Shown here one piece after another: positions 55,553-64,000 of a stretch of DNA of 64,000 nucleotides. Position numbers and translations under genes: made by a program. Origin of the DNA: Balamuthia mandrillaris (lineage: Eukaryota > Discosea > Longamoebia > Balamuthiidae); contig JAVKOQ010000043.1 of the NCBI GenBank assembly GCA_031835245.1, positions 1 to 64,000 on the forward strand. Direction: 5' to 3'. Position 1 is the stretch's first letter; the number at the start of each line of letters is the position of its first letter. The notes beneath the pieces were generated by a model, which was not told the DNA's origin, ran no database searches, and saw nothing but the letters and a program-made list of their open reading frames with translations.

Positions 55553-56434
55553 CTACTTTCTGTACTCTTGCGTTAAGAAAGCATCGAGAACGGCCAAAGC
55601 CTCGGGCATGTTCTTTCTTCCATAGCCAACACGGAAGTGATCGTCTCCAAAGTCAAAACACGTCGATGGAAGCAACAACACTCCACATCCTTTCACCACT
55701 CTCTCACAAAACGCTTTTGCTCCCTCGCCTTCGTCTCCAGCTCTCAGCAACCGAACAAAAGCAACCGAACCTGCCTTTGGTTTATGCCAAGAGAACAAGG
55801 AGGAATGCTTCGTGATGAAGGCGTCCAAAAGTTGAAGATTGGAGCGGACGACGGAGAGGTTTCTTTGAAGAATGGCGCGACGTTGTTTGAGCGCTATCGT
55901 GGCCAGATATTCGCTTGGCGCGCTGCTGCATATTGTCGTGTAGTCTACGTTGCGTTTGGTTTTGGTTTTGTATGAGAAAGGAAGGAAGTAGGAAGAAGGA
56001 AAAGAGAAGGAAAAGAAGACATGGACGGGTGTGAGTGCACCTTTCAAAGCAGCCATGGCATCTAAAGCTTTCTCATCTCTGCATGCCAACCACCCAATCT
56101 TTTCTCCATCACAATCAAGCAAAAGAAGTCAGAAGAAAAGAAGAAGGAAGCAGGAAGCAGGAAGAAAGAACCATACACGCAAACCAGGCAAACCAAAACC
56201 TTTGGAGAGCGCCCCCAAAGAGACTCCTTTCTCGTAGATGTGAGCCACGCATGGCAAACGGTCCGCTTCATCGTGTTCCAGCATACGATAAGCCTCATCC
56301 GAAAAGACCCAAAGGTCATGCTTTCTTGCCACCTATTCAATGCACGAGAGAGAGAGAAGAGAGAGAAGAGAGAGAGAGAGAGAGAGAAGCGAGAGATGTC
56401 AGGAAAGAGAATAGAAGAGGTAGGCGCGAATGAA

Positions 56435-56469
<35 letters not shown>

Positions 56470-57321
56470 AACGTCGATAATGTGGTGCAAAGCTTCATGG
56501 CTGATGTGATAGCCGGTTGGGTTGTGAGGAGAGGAAATGACGATCGCTTTTGTCTCGGCTATTGTCAGAGATAAAAAAGTTATTTGTGGTAAGCAAGGTA
56601 AATAGCAAGGAGGAAAGAGACAAACGTTTGATGTTGCGTTCGAGGAAGTCGACGTCCAACGACCAGCCATGCTCTTCTTGGGCCACCCATTTGGTAATGC
56701 TACAACCGGCCTCCTCTGCCACTGCGTAGTGCGACATGTAGCATGGATACTGCACTACATATTGATAAGCGATAAGCGAGTGGAGGCGAGAGCAGCAGAG
56801 CAGCAGAGCAGAGCAGCAGAATGAAAGAAGAGCAGAACAGGGCAGCTAAGAGAGGTACCGATGATATGGTCCCCAGGACGAAACAAAGCCGAAAAGAACA
56901 GGAAGATGCCTTCTTGGCCAGCGTTGAGGAGCAGATGGCCCGCCGTCAGCTGGCTCGCTCCCCTCCCTTCCTCTGCGGTAACGCTCTCGGACAAGCACTC
57001 CGCAAGCAGCTTTCGAAGTTGGGGCGAGCCTTTGGTCTCCGTGTAGCCCAAACGCAGCGACAACAGCCCTTCCAGCACAGCTTCGGAGCCCTCCTCTTCC
57101 ATCGCCAACAACTCAGCGACGGTCATGCTTTCGCAGTCGGACACGCACAACAGATGCTTTGCTGTAAATTCCTATTACGGTTGAGGTACACACGTTGGAG
57201 TGAAATGCGAAACAAACATTCAAAAGCGAGGGGGTCATCATCATACATGCAAAGCAAAGTATCGTTCCAGCTCGAAGGGAGCCTTCAGCCCGTGCTGCTT
57301 CTGCTGCTTCTCCCTCCCCAT
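55553..57321 (-). CDS. PLP-dependent class I/II aminotransferase
   Basis: Seven exons: 57321-57247, 57171-56859, 56754-56626, 56558-56473, 56332-56177, 56098-56041, 55944-55553; 377 aa. Fold-type I features: LRLGYTETKGSPQLRKLLAE, QEGIFLFFSALFRPGDHII, VISSPHNPTGY (Asn binding PLP), DLWVFSDEAYR (Asp/Tyr pair) and GALSKGFGLPGLRIGWLA, with the Schiff-base Lys in SKGFG. The end has GSVAFVRLL and DHFRVGYGRKNMPEAL, the substrate-carboxylate Arg. It resembles uncharacterised aspartate/capreomycidine-synthase-like aminotransferases; donor and acceptor are unknown. No targeting peptide. It shares a short promoter with the CLU-domain gene. Two introns carry CT (sense) repeats. Confidence 0.88.
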
Positions 57322-57632
57322 TGCGTCGCTCTGTCTCTCTCAGCTGTCGTTGTTATCGGAAAGTATCATGACGTCACGACGATGTTGCGGCTGACGTCAC
57401 CTGCAGCCAAAAGAAAACGGATTTGCCCAAGGCGGGAATCCATGCCGCTCCGAATCTTGTCTGCAGGAAACATCTCTTGAGGTGTGGACAAACCGTCCCT
57501 ACCAGGCAAGAACAGCCGATTTCCCTCCCCTACCCTAATTTAAAAAGGGGGAAAGAGAAGAGAAGCGCTGCGAAGAAGAAAGACGGGGACACCACCCACC
57601 CACCCACCCAACCATCCCCCCCCTTGTCATTG
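57322..57632. promoter_or_regulatory. Bidirectional promoter with two CRE palindromes
   Basis: 311 bases between divergent ATGs of the aminotransferase and the CLU-domain gene. It contains TGACGTCA at 57369-57376 and again at 57392-57399, 23 bases apart, about 50-80 bases from the aminotransferase ATG, and a C-rich stretch ACCCACCCACCCACCC before 57633. Confidence 0.6.
57369..57376. promoter_or_regulatory. CRE/ATF palindrome TGACGTCA, first of a pair
   Basis: Perfect octamer; the second copy is at 57392-57399. Spacing of 23 bases (about two helical turns) would place bound dimers on the same DNA face. Confidence 0.5.
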
Positions 57633-59158
57633 ATGTCATCTTCCGCACACCACAGCGACAGCGGTGGAAGCTCCGCAACAACGACAACGACAACGGCTAC
57701 GACTACTACTCCAACCACCACCACGACTACGGTCATTAGTCCCAGCTCTTCTTCTTCTTCTTCTGGTGCTGCTTCCAGTTCTTCCGCCCCCAAGGCATCT
57801 CCCTCCTCCAAGCTGCAACAACAACAACAAAAAGGTGGCAGCTCCGCTGTCGCAGCCCCCTCCTCCTCCGGAGCAGCGACGGGCAAAGCGGCTGCCAATC
57901 TGAACCTCGGGGTGGCAGCGAGCACCAGCAGTAGCAACGCCACCACGGCCACCTGCACCTCCATCTCCGCCTCGCCCACCTCCTCCCGCTCCTCTTCGCC
58001 TTGCAGCACCCCTCCTCCTTCCTCCTCCCCGCTGCTGATCGTGGAGCAGGCTCCCACCGGCGCTGCTTCTGCTTATTCTGGCTCCACCCCGCCCATGTCC
58101 ATCCAGTCGTCGGGCTCGCAGCCGCCTTCCTTCGGGTTGGGGGGAGGACCGTCCTCCTCCTCCTCCTCGCCCTCCTCTTCTTCTGCCTCCTTGCTTTATA
58201 CTCCAAGCCACGGGCATGCTTCTAGCGGCGGCGGAGGAGGAGGAGGCACGACGCATGCTGCCTCCGCCTCCGCTTATTCGACCTCGAGGGCGGGACGAAG
58301 TCTGCCAAAGTCTTCCTCGGGTCGATCGTTGGACGTTAATAAACTTCGAGAAAAGTTACAGGTGCGTTTCTCTCTCTTCTATTGTTTGGTTTCTCTTTGA
58401 CTTTTGTCTCCTTTTTCTCCCTCCTTTCTTCTCTCTTCCTTCTCTCTTTCTCTCTTTCTCTCTTTCTCAAACCAACCAACCTAACAAACAAGCAAACAAA
58501 TAGGAGGTCAAGAAGCTCGACAAGCTCAATGACAACAAAAAGTTACAGGAGCATTTGAGCTTTTTGATGGATCAAGAAGAGATGCTCCGCCAAAAGATCG
58601 AAAAGCTTACCCTGCCGCTCTCCTCCTCCTCTCCCTCGTCTCGCTCTTCCTCCCCTCCCCTCTCTCCTAAATCGCAGAGAAGGACGGCCTCTCCCAGCCT
58701 TACTCCCACCACTTCCTTTACTTCTGCCTTCTCTTCATCCTCCTCATCTGGTGCTTCTTCAGCTGCAACAGCAGCAGGAGGCAGCGGCAACACCAGCAAT
58801 AATAACAACTCGGTGATGGCTTACGAGAAGTTGTTGGCGGAGATAACATCTGAGATAAGCGCTTTGAAGGAGATCTGTGGGACCAAGTCACGGCGCACCT
58901 CTCACAAGCGAACTGGCTCCAGCATAGGCCTGTTAAAGAGTTTGTTTCTCTCTTTCTCTCTGTTAATGTCACCATTTTCGTAACCTCATATCCATAAAGG
59001 TGCAAGAGACAAGGATCATGATTTGACTACAGAAGAGAGCTTTACCGGCGCCGAGTACTCTTTCATGAGCGAAGTGGACACAGAGTCTTTTGAAGGTTTG
59101 TAACCTGCTCTATTTTTTATTTGAAAACAAACGAAACTGTTCCATAACAAAACGCCAC

Positions 59159-59197
<39 letters not shown>

Positions 59198-61962
59198 TCC
59201 CTCTCTTCCCCATCTAGATTTTAGCGATGATGAAGGTAAGTTCTGCTCACCTATACATTTGTTTGTGTTCTTCCACTCATCCACTCATTCTTTTTTTTTG
59301 TTCTCTCTCTCTCTCTCTCTCCCTCCCTCTCTTCATTTTGCAGAACACGAAAAGGAAGATACGTTCAGTTGGAACACTCTCTTTCAAAACTTGTGGGAGG
59401 AGTCTCCCTCCAAGGAAAGAGAAAGCAAGTGGCAGGCCCTCGCTCAAGACTTTATCCACAACGCCACTACTTACGGCAAGATTATCATCTCTGAAACCTT
59501 TGTCAACAGCAAGCACAAGACCATAAAACCTCTTTCCTGTGGTGGCGAAGATAGTAGCCTCGAAGCGGCCAAACTTCAAAGGTTACTGTTGCTTCTTTAC
59601 TTTAGTTCTTTCTTTTCCTTTCTGGTTTCTTTTTCTTTTTGGGTCTAACATTATTGGAGTAGTGCCAACTTGGGCTTTGAGCGTTATCGTCATAAAGGCA
59701 TCCTCTATACTCTCTTCATGGACTCACAAAAGACGTATGGCTCCAATCAGAATGCGATGAAAATGGGCTCTCATGAGATCCTTGGCTGCAAATCGTTTGT
59801 TAATTGCAAAGTTCCCGCCCTTCACTTTCCATTCCTTGTACAGATTGACTTCCAGGGCTTTCGTATTGTTGCTCATTCTGGTATCTTTCTTTTTTTTTTC
59901 CTTTCTTTTCTTTCCTTTCCCTCTTCTTTCTTTCTTCTTTCTTCTGTCTTTTTGCTTTTTCTAGAGACGCGTTATCCTTCTTTTTTAACAACTTTTTTGG
60001 TTTTCTTGTTAGAACTTCCAATCAACGAAAGAACCCTCATTTACGGCAGCAGTGATGGACTTAGCGTATACAACGAGAACGTTAAGTTTAGCAAGAAGAT
60101 GCAACAAGCTGCCTCCAAGATGAACCTAAAGAAACATCTTGTAGGCAATAAGGAATTATGTTTTAACTCTGAAATCGAAGGCCATTATGGAGTGGTTCGT
60201 TATTGCTCTAAATTTCCTGTTGCTATTCTTGTATTAACTATGCCTGCTTTCTTTCTTTTGTTGCTTTGTTACAGGACGGGAGGTTCTACGTAAAAGAATT
60301 TGCTGGTATAATGCCTCCCGAAACTCCCGAACGAGGGTACATCTCCTCTCTCTCTCTCTCTCTCTCTCTCATGTTCACTCTCCGTCTTTCACTCTCTCTT
60401 CTTCAATATAATTGAACCTATTTTTGCAGAACACAACACACAGGCCTATGCAATCGTCTAAGGCCAGAGTTTGTCCGCAGTTCGTGCCTTTCTCTTCTCT
60501 TTCTTATTCTTTCTTTCTCTAAACTCTCTTTCAAAAACACAGATAATCCCAGTCCTCTCTCCTCTGATGCCTTCTCCAAATTTGGCATGCAACGACCGGA
60601 GAACAACCAAGAAATAATGGAAGCCACCAAACGTTTACACAACGAAACCATTCCCCAATTCGCGACTTGGTTGGATGGCAAAGACTCCAAATGGCTGTCC
60701 TCCAAGTTTGTGGGAGAGGAGATTGCTGCTGTCATTCACAAACACGGCATCAACTTGAGGAAGTTGGGCCTCATTAGGGCCAAGTGCCGTGCTAAGCAAG
60801 TGAGGAGCATTTTGTTACAGGAAATTGTTGCCAGAACCATCAAGAACAAACTAAGAGCCAACTTGAGGTTTCCTTTCCTTCTTCCCTTTTGTTTAGTTTA
60901 CTCCTCCTTTTTATTCGTTTCTTTGTTTTTTCTTATTCTTCAAAAAATGTACGCAAACAAAAACATTCAAATAGAACAAAGACAAGAGAGTCACCGCCAA
61001 TGCTGCTGACACCAGTACAAAACTCAGTGGTAGATTTTCTCAACTTAGTCTTTGGCAAGACTAAAGCTAGCAAAAACTTTTGGACCAAAGAGCTAGCCTA
61101 CCTCATTCAACACGACTTCCCCAAGGCTCTATCAGAGCAGGAGCTCAACGAGTCCACCACAACGATGATTGTAGACTTGAGAGGAACATTTGGCGGCCCC
61201 AACAATGCTGCGGAAAAAGGGCAAAAGAAAGAGGGAGAGGAGGAAGACACAGACGAGGAAGAGGAAGAGAGCGACGAGGACGAGGATTCTACCGCTGATG
61301 AGGAGGACGAGGAGGAATTTGTGGAGAGAAGTGAAAGGGTTGAAAGAAGGGCATCCATGTCGTTAGCTTCTACTTCTTCCTCTTCGTCTGCTTCAACCGC
61401 TTCCGCTGCAAGTGGGAGCGCGATTTATGGGAGAGAGAAAAAGGACAATACCAGCACGAATAATAACAACAACAAAGCAGAAAGAGGAAAGAAGAAGGAA
61501 GAGAAAAAGAAGAAAAAGGAGGAGAAGAAGAGAAAACAGGAGGAGAGAAAGAAGGAGCGACAAAAGCAAAAAGTGGAGAAAGGAAGGGAGAAAGAGAAAG
61601 TGAAGCAACAACGCTCCTCCACCAAGCTTCAACACCCCCTCCCCAACATCTCCTCCCTTCCCCCACACCAACAAAAAGAGAAAGAGAACGCAGCCCTCAA
61701 CGCCAACAACAACAATAATCCCAACACAACCAACGAAGAAGAGGACGAGGCGATGATGTCGGCCAGCGTGTTGGATATGGTCTCTCTCTTCCGGCGCGTG
61801 CTCAGCCTGAGCGGCGTCCTGTTGGCCGTGAAACCGCAGCAGGAATTTTTGGAGTCGCCCAACTCGGGCCTGTGGCTGTATTATCAGGACATTGTTGGCC
61901 TGCAGACCAGGGTCAAGTTTTTGAACTCGGAGGGAAACATGGTGCAGCGTATGTTTTTGTGA
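57633..61962 (+). CDS. CLU-domain (clustered mitochondria-like) protein with low-complexity arms
   Basis: Eleven exons: 57633-58361, 58504-58939, 59000-59095, 59218-59235, 59344-59581, 59663-59880, 60013-60194, 60275-60336, 60430-60479, 60543-60867, 60975-61962; 1113 aa. The first 360 residues are Ser/Thr/Gly-rich with a coiled segment (VNKLREKLQEVKKLDKLNDN). The CLU core follows: WNTLFQNLWEESPSKERESK, FRIVAHSELPINERTLIYGS, EIEGHYGVDGRFYVKEFAGI, NRLRPEFVRN, PLSSDAFSKFG and IHKHGINLRKLGLIR with EIVARTIKNKLRANL. In CLUH/Clu1 this region is linked to mRNAs for mitochondrial proteins and mitochondrial distribution; the usual C-terminal TPR repeats are absent. The C-terminal arm is acidic, then Lys/Glu-rich, then VSLFRRVLSLSGVLLAV. 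Exon 4 is only 18 nt. The exon 6 acceptor may be three bases earlier. Confidence 0.82.
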
Positions 61963-61996
61963 GGCGAAAATGGTTTTGGGAAAGAGAAGACTGACT

Positions 61997-62025
61997 TGGA
62001 GTGGAGTGGAGTGGAGTGGAGTGGA
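61997..62025. repeat. (GGAGT)n pentanucleotide repeat
   Basis: Five to six GGAGT/GTGGA units just downstream of the CLU-domain stop codon. Confidence 0.85.
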
Positions 62026-62139
62026 TAGCATATTATAATACCGTTTTTATTTTGTTATAATAATTTCTTATTTTTTCGATTTGTCGGCAGAAAGAAGGAA
62101 GGAAATAAATAAACGCGTCTCTTTGGCAAACTGGCCACC

Positions 62140-63347
62140 ATGCGCCGCTTCAGCAGGACGGGCATGATGCTCAGCGTGCTGCTGTCCGTTGCTGCCATTG
62201 TATGGATGAGCCATCTCGTAGACCGGCTCCATCGGCAGCAGGCGCAAGGACGGGAACGAAGAACCCTGGAGCAGTTTTCGCTCCAGGAGCTTGCGAAGGA
62301 TCCCTCAGCAGCAACGAGGGAGCACAAACGGGAAGAGGAAGCGAACAAACGGCCTGGTACCGCAACCCCCATTGCTCGGTTTGCCCTTTTTGCGCTGTAC
62401 AGAAGCGGGAGCCATTGGCTACAACGAGTATGTTATTTATTCTTTTTTTGAAACCCTGCATTGCGCAACCTGCAACCTGCGTGCTCCTTATACTTGCCTC
62501 CCACTTAGCTTTTGGAAAGTCATCCTGTCGGACTAAAACTGGACCGACTGCCGCTTCAGAAACGCGAGATTGCACCAGAAAAGCTCGCTGTGGAAGCTGC
62601 TCTCGATAATCTCTTCGGTCCTCTGGGGTTTGACGGTTTCGTACTTCTCGTAAGTTTCCCTCTCTTTCTGTTGTCTCTCTTTTCTCCTTTTCTGATGAGC
62701 GCGCTCTCACTCTTGCTTGCTTTGCATCCAAGAACGAGTACAGAGGCTTTCCCGACCTGTTTCCAATCCTGAAAGCAAAAGACATTTCCGTCATCTTCCT
62801 CCGAAGAGAAGATCACTTGGCCTCCTTCATCTCCCTCCACTCCCAACTGGAACTTCTGAGCAGGGACCCAACCATCCGTTGGACGTGCGAGGAGGAGGCT
62901 TGCAAAGAGAGAGCAAACAGCGTTCTGCTGAGGAACCACAACCCGCAACAAGTTTTCAAGTGGTGTAAGCAGCGGGAGTTGGAGCAGAAACGACAGCGTA
63001 GGCTGCTGCAAAGGGTACCGTTGTTGTTTTGTTCTGTGGCGCCCTGCGCGTTGTCCTCTCTGTGCACGTCCCGCTTAACAGCTGTTTTCAAGGAGAATCT
63101 CAGGTACATCGAAGTTACTTACGATGAGCTGATGAGCAACACCAAAGCGACACTCTGCGAGGTGTTCCGGTTTCTCGGCCTGCAGGAATGTTGGTTCGAT
63201 CATGATGGGGTGCGAGAGAGGAAGGTCCACGACAAGCCCAAGTCTGAATACTTTGATAACTGGCCGGAGATTGTGGAGGCGTTTCGAGACACGTCCTTTG
63301 GTTGGATGGTCGGCGTGGAGGAAGCGCCTAATAAAAAAAAGAAATAA
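62140..63347 (+). CDS. Type II membrane sulfotransferase
   Basis: Exons 62140-62427, 62509-62649, 62733-63347 (347 aa). A further 78-nt in-frame intron at 63015-63092 is likely, giving 321 aa and joining RLLQR to ENLRYIEVTYDEL. The N-terminus has a short basic cytosolic start and anchor (MLSVLLSVAAIVWMSHLV). The PAPS 5'-phosphosulfate loop is FALYRSGSHWLQRLLESHP. The 3'-phosphate motif is ISVIFLRREDHLASFISLHS. FRFLGL and HDKPKSEYFDNW close the fold, resembling Stf0-like or carbohydrate sulfotransferases. A stem of charged residues separates anchor and catalytic domain, so Golgi-lumen action on glycans is inferred. Confidence 0.8.
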
Positions 63348-63402
63348 CTTGCAACCAACAAAACATGTTGACCGTTACAACAAAATAGCAGGAGGAGAAG
63401 AT

Positions 63403-64000
63403 TCATGGCCGTTGTTCTGTTTTCGGTTTCCATACTCTTTCTCTGCCTCTTCCACCAACAACTGATGAAGACGAGAAAGGAGGAACACTATTGGTTGAGG
63501 CAGAGGATGTTGACGAAGGGACAGGGCGAGGTTTTCGATGTTGTTGCTGGCGGTGATTCACAAAAGAGCGAGGGGAGGAAGAAGCAAACGGAGGAGGGCG
63601 AGGATGAGAATGAATGGGATGATGAGGAGGATGATGAAGAGGGATATAAGGATGACGAGGAGAACGCAGTCGTGACGACATAGCCCTTCCTCTCCCTCGT
63701 ACTGGAGGAGCGAGATGAGGCTGAGGAGGAGGGCGAGGATAAACCTGATACGATCGAGGGTGATAAGATGACGGTCGACCTGGTGTTGAAATTGATTTCA
63801 TAACAGTTGCTCTTCCTCTTCCCTTTCCTCTTCCTGTTTCTCTTCCTGCAGTAATTTTTCCTCCTTTGTCTTCTTCTTTGTTCTTTCGAGAATGCTCAGT
63901 TGTTTGCGGCCTTCTGTGCAGCAATAACACACCAGAATCCTCTTCATCATCATCTAAAGCTTCTTCATCGCAGTCTTCTTCCCCATCTTCAGATTCCTCT
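63403..64000 (-). CDS. Partial C-terminal region of an RG- and Pro-rich protein
   Basis: Open from the window's right edge to TGA at 63403-63405 (199 codons); the 5' part is outside. The sequence runs from an acidic segment (ESEDGEEDCDEEALDDDEED) to basic and Pro/His-rich sequence with repeated RGR motifs (TGRGKGRGR, PVRGRGRAM, VGGRGRERVW) and PHHPIHSHPRPPP. No folded domain is visible. The composition is like RG-rich RNA-binding tails; identity is unknown. The plus-strand frame over the same bases is a shadow. Confidence 0.5.
   Translation of the reverse strand, partial: EESEDGEEDCDEEALDDDEEDSGVLLLHRRPQTTEHSRKNKEEDKGGKITAGRETGRGKGRGRATVMKSISTPGRPSSYHPRSYQVYPRPPPQPHLAPPVRGRGRAMSSRLRSPRHPYIPLHHPPHHPIHSHPRPPPFASSSPRSFVNHRQQQHRKPRPVPSSTSSASTNSVPPFSSSSVVGGRGRERVWKPKTEQRP

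Overview
The window is nuclear DNA of a unicellular eukaryote, most probably a free-living amoeba (Amoebozoa, Discosea; Balamuthia/Acanthamoeba-like). This rests on gene content and architecture: about 33 densely packed protein genes on both strands, gaps of 100-800 bases, 0-10 short introns per gene (mostly 60-150 bases, GT-AG, donors such as GTTTGT, GTACGT, GTATTT), a STAT-type transcription factor, a CLU-domain protein, an Arp11-like actin-related protein, an extra divergent actin, and very many (CT)n/(GA)n microsatellites lying mainly in introns. No rRNA, tRNA, CRISPR array or bacterial-style operon was seen. Exon coordinates are my own splice reconstructions. For nearly every multi-exon gene the summed exon lengths are divisible by three and the phases agree, which supports them.

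Layout. 1-700: decayed tyrosine-kinase-like fragment. 835-3365 (-): triple peroxiredoxin-fold protein without the catalytic cysteines. 4126-5857 (-): mitochondrial carrier. 6292-10448 (-): large Ser/Thr-rich protein with a conserved C-terminal domain. 11180-12655 (+): zinc alcohol dehydrogenase. 12731-14371 (-): HIT protein with zinc ribbon. 14476-15829 (+): mitochondrial Tim44/mL45-like protein. 15972-16750 (-): unknown. 16906-18968 (+): Arp11/ACTR10-like. 19108-19867 (-): secreted AHNAK-like repeat protein. 20096-21043 (-): Myb/SANT protein. 21044-22519: AT-rich island with a foldback repeat and a DDE transposase gene. 22691-23963 (-): endonuclease V. 24226-25455 (+): divergent actin. 25832-26733 (-): CutC. 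27302-27957 (+): ribosomal protein uS10. 28767-31634 (+): STAT. 32145-32678 (-): Dps-like ferritin. 33091-35143 (+): short ORF plus PhyH-type dioxygenase. 35145-35546 (-): thioredoxin-fold fragment cut by microsatellites. 35749-36532 (-): secreted protein. 36937-38049 (+): sulfotransferase. 38427-39832 (+): mitochondrial EF-Ts. 39944-41393 (-): BRX1. 41768-42613 (+): GNAT. 42803-43329 (+): two-TM Cys-rich protein. 43767-46618 (+): DDX49/Dbp8 helicase. 46870-49181 (+): unknown. 49659-50165 (-): doubtful ORF. 50900-52778 (-): ERGIC/Erv46. 52985-55446 (+): sulfite oxidase. 55553-57321 (-): PLP aminotransferase. 57633-61962 (+): CLU-domain protein. 62140-63347 (+): second sulfotransferase. 63403-64000 (-): partial RG/Pro-rich protein.

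How genes relate. There is no operon-like pathway. Recurring themes are ribosome biogenesis and translation (uS10, BRX1, DDX49, EF-Ts), mitochondria (carrier, Tim44-like, EF-Ts, sulfite oxidase, CLU), the actin superfamily (two non-conventional members) and redox/metal handling (peroxiredoxin-like, CutC, Dps-like). Several divergent gene pairs share short bidirectional promoters carrying CRE-type TGACGTCA palindromes and/or a recurring TGACGACAYGG motif. The most unusual items are the cysteine-less triple peroxiredoxin, the Dps-like ferritin lacking part of its iron site, the AHNAK-like secreted protein, the divergent actin with altered nucleotide-site residues, and the strand-biased intronic microsatellites.
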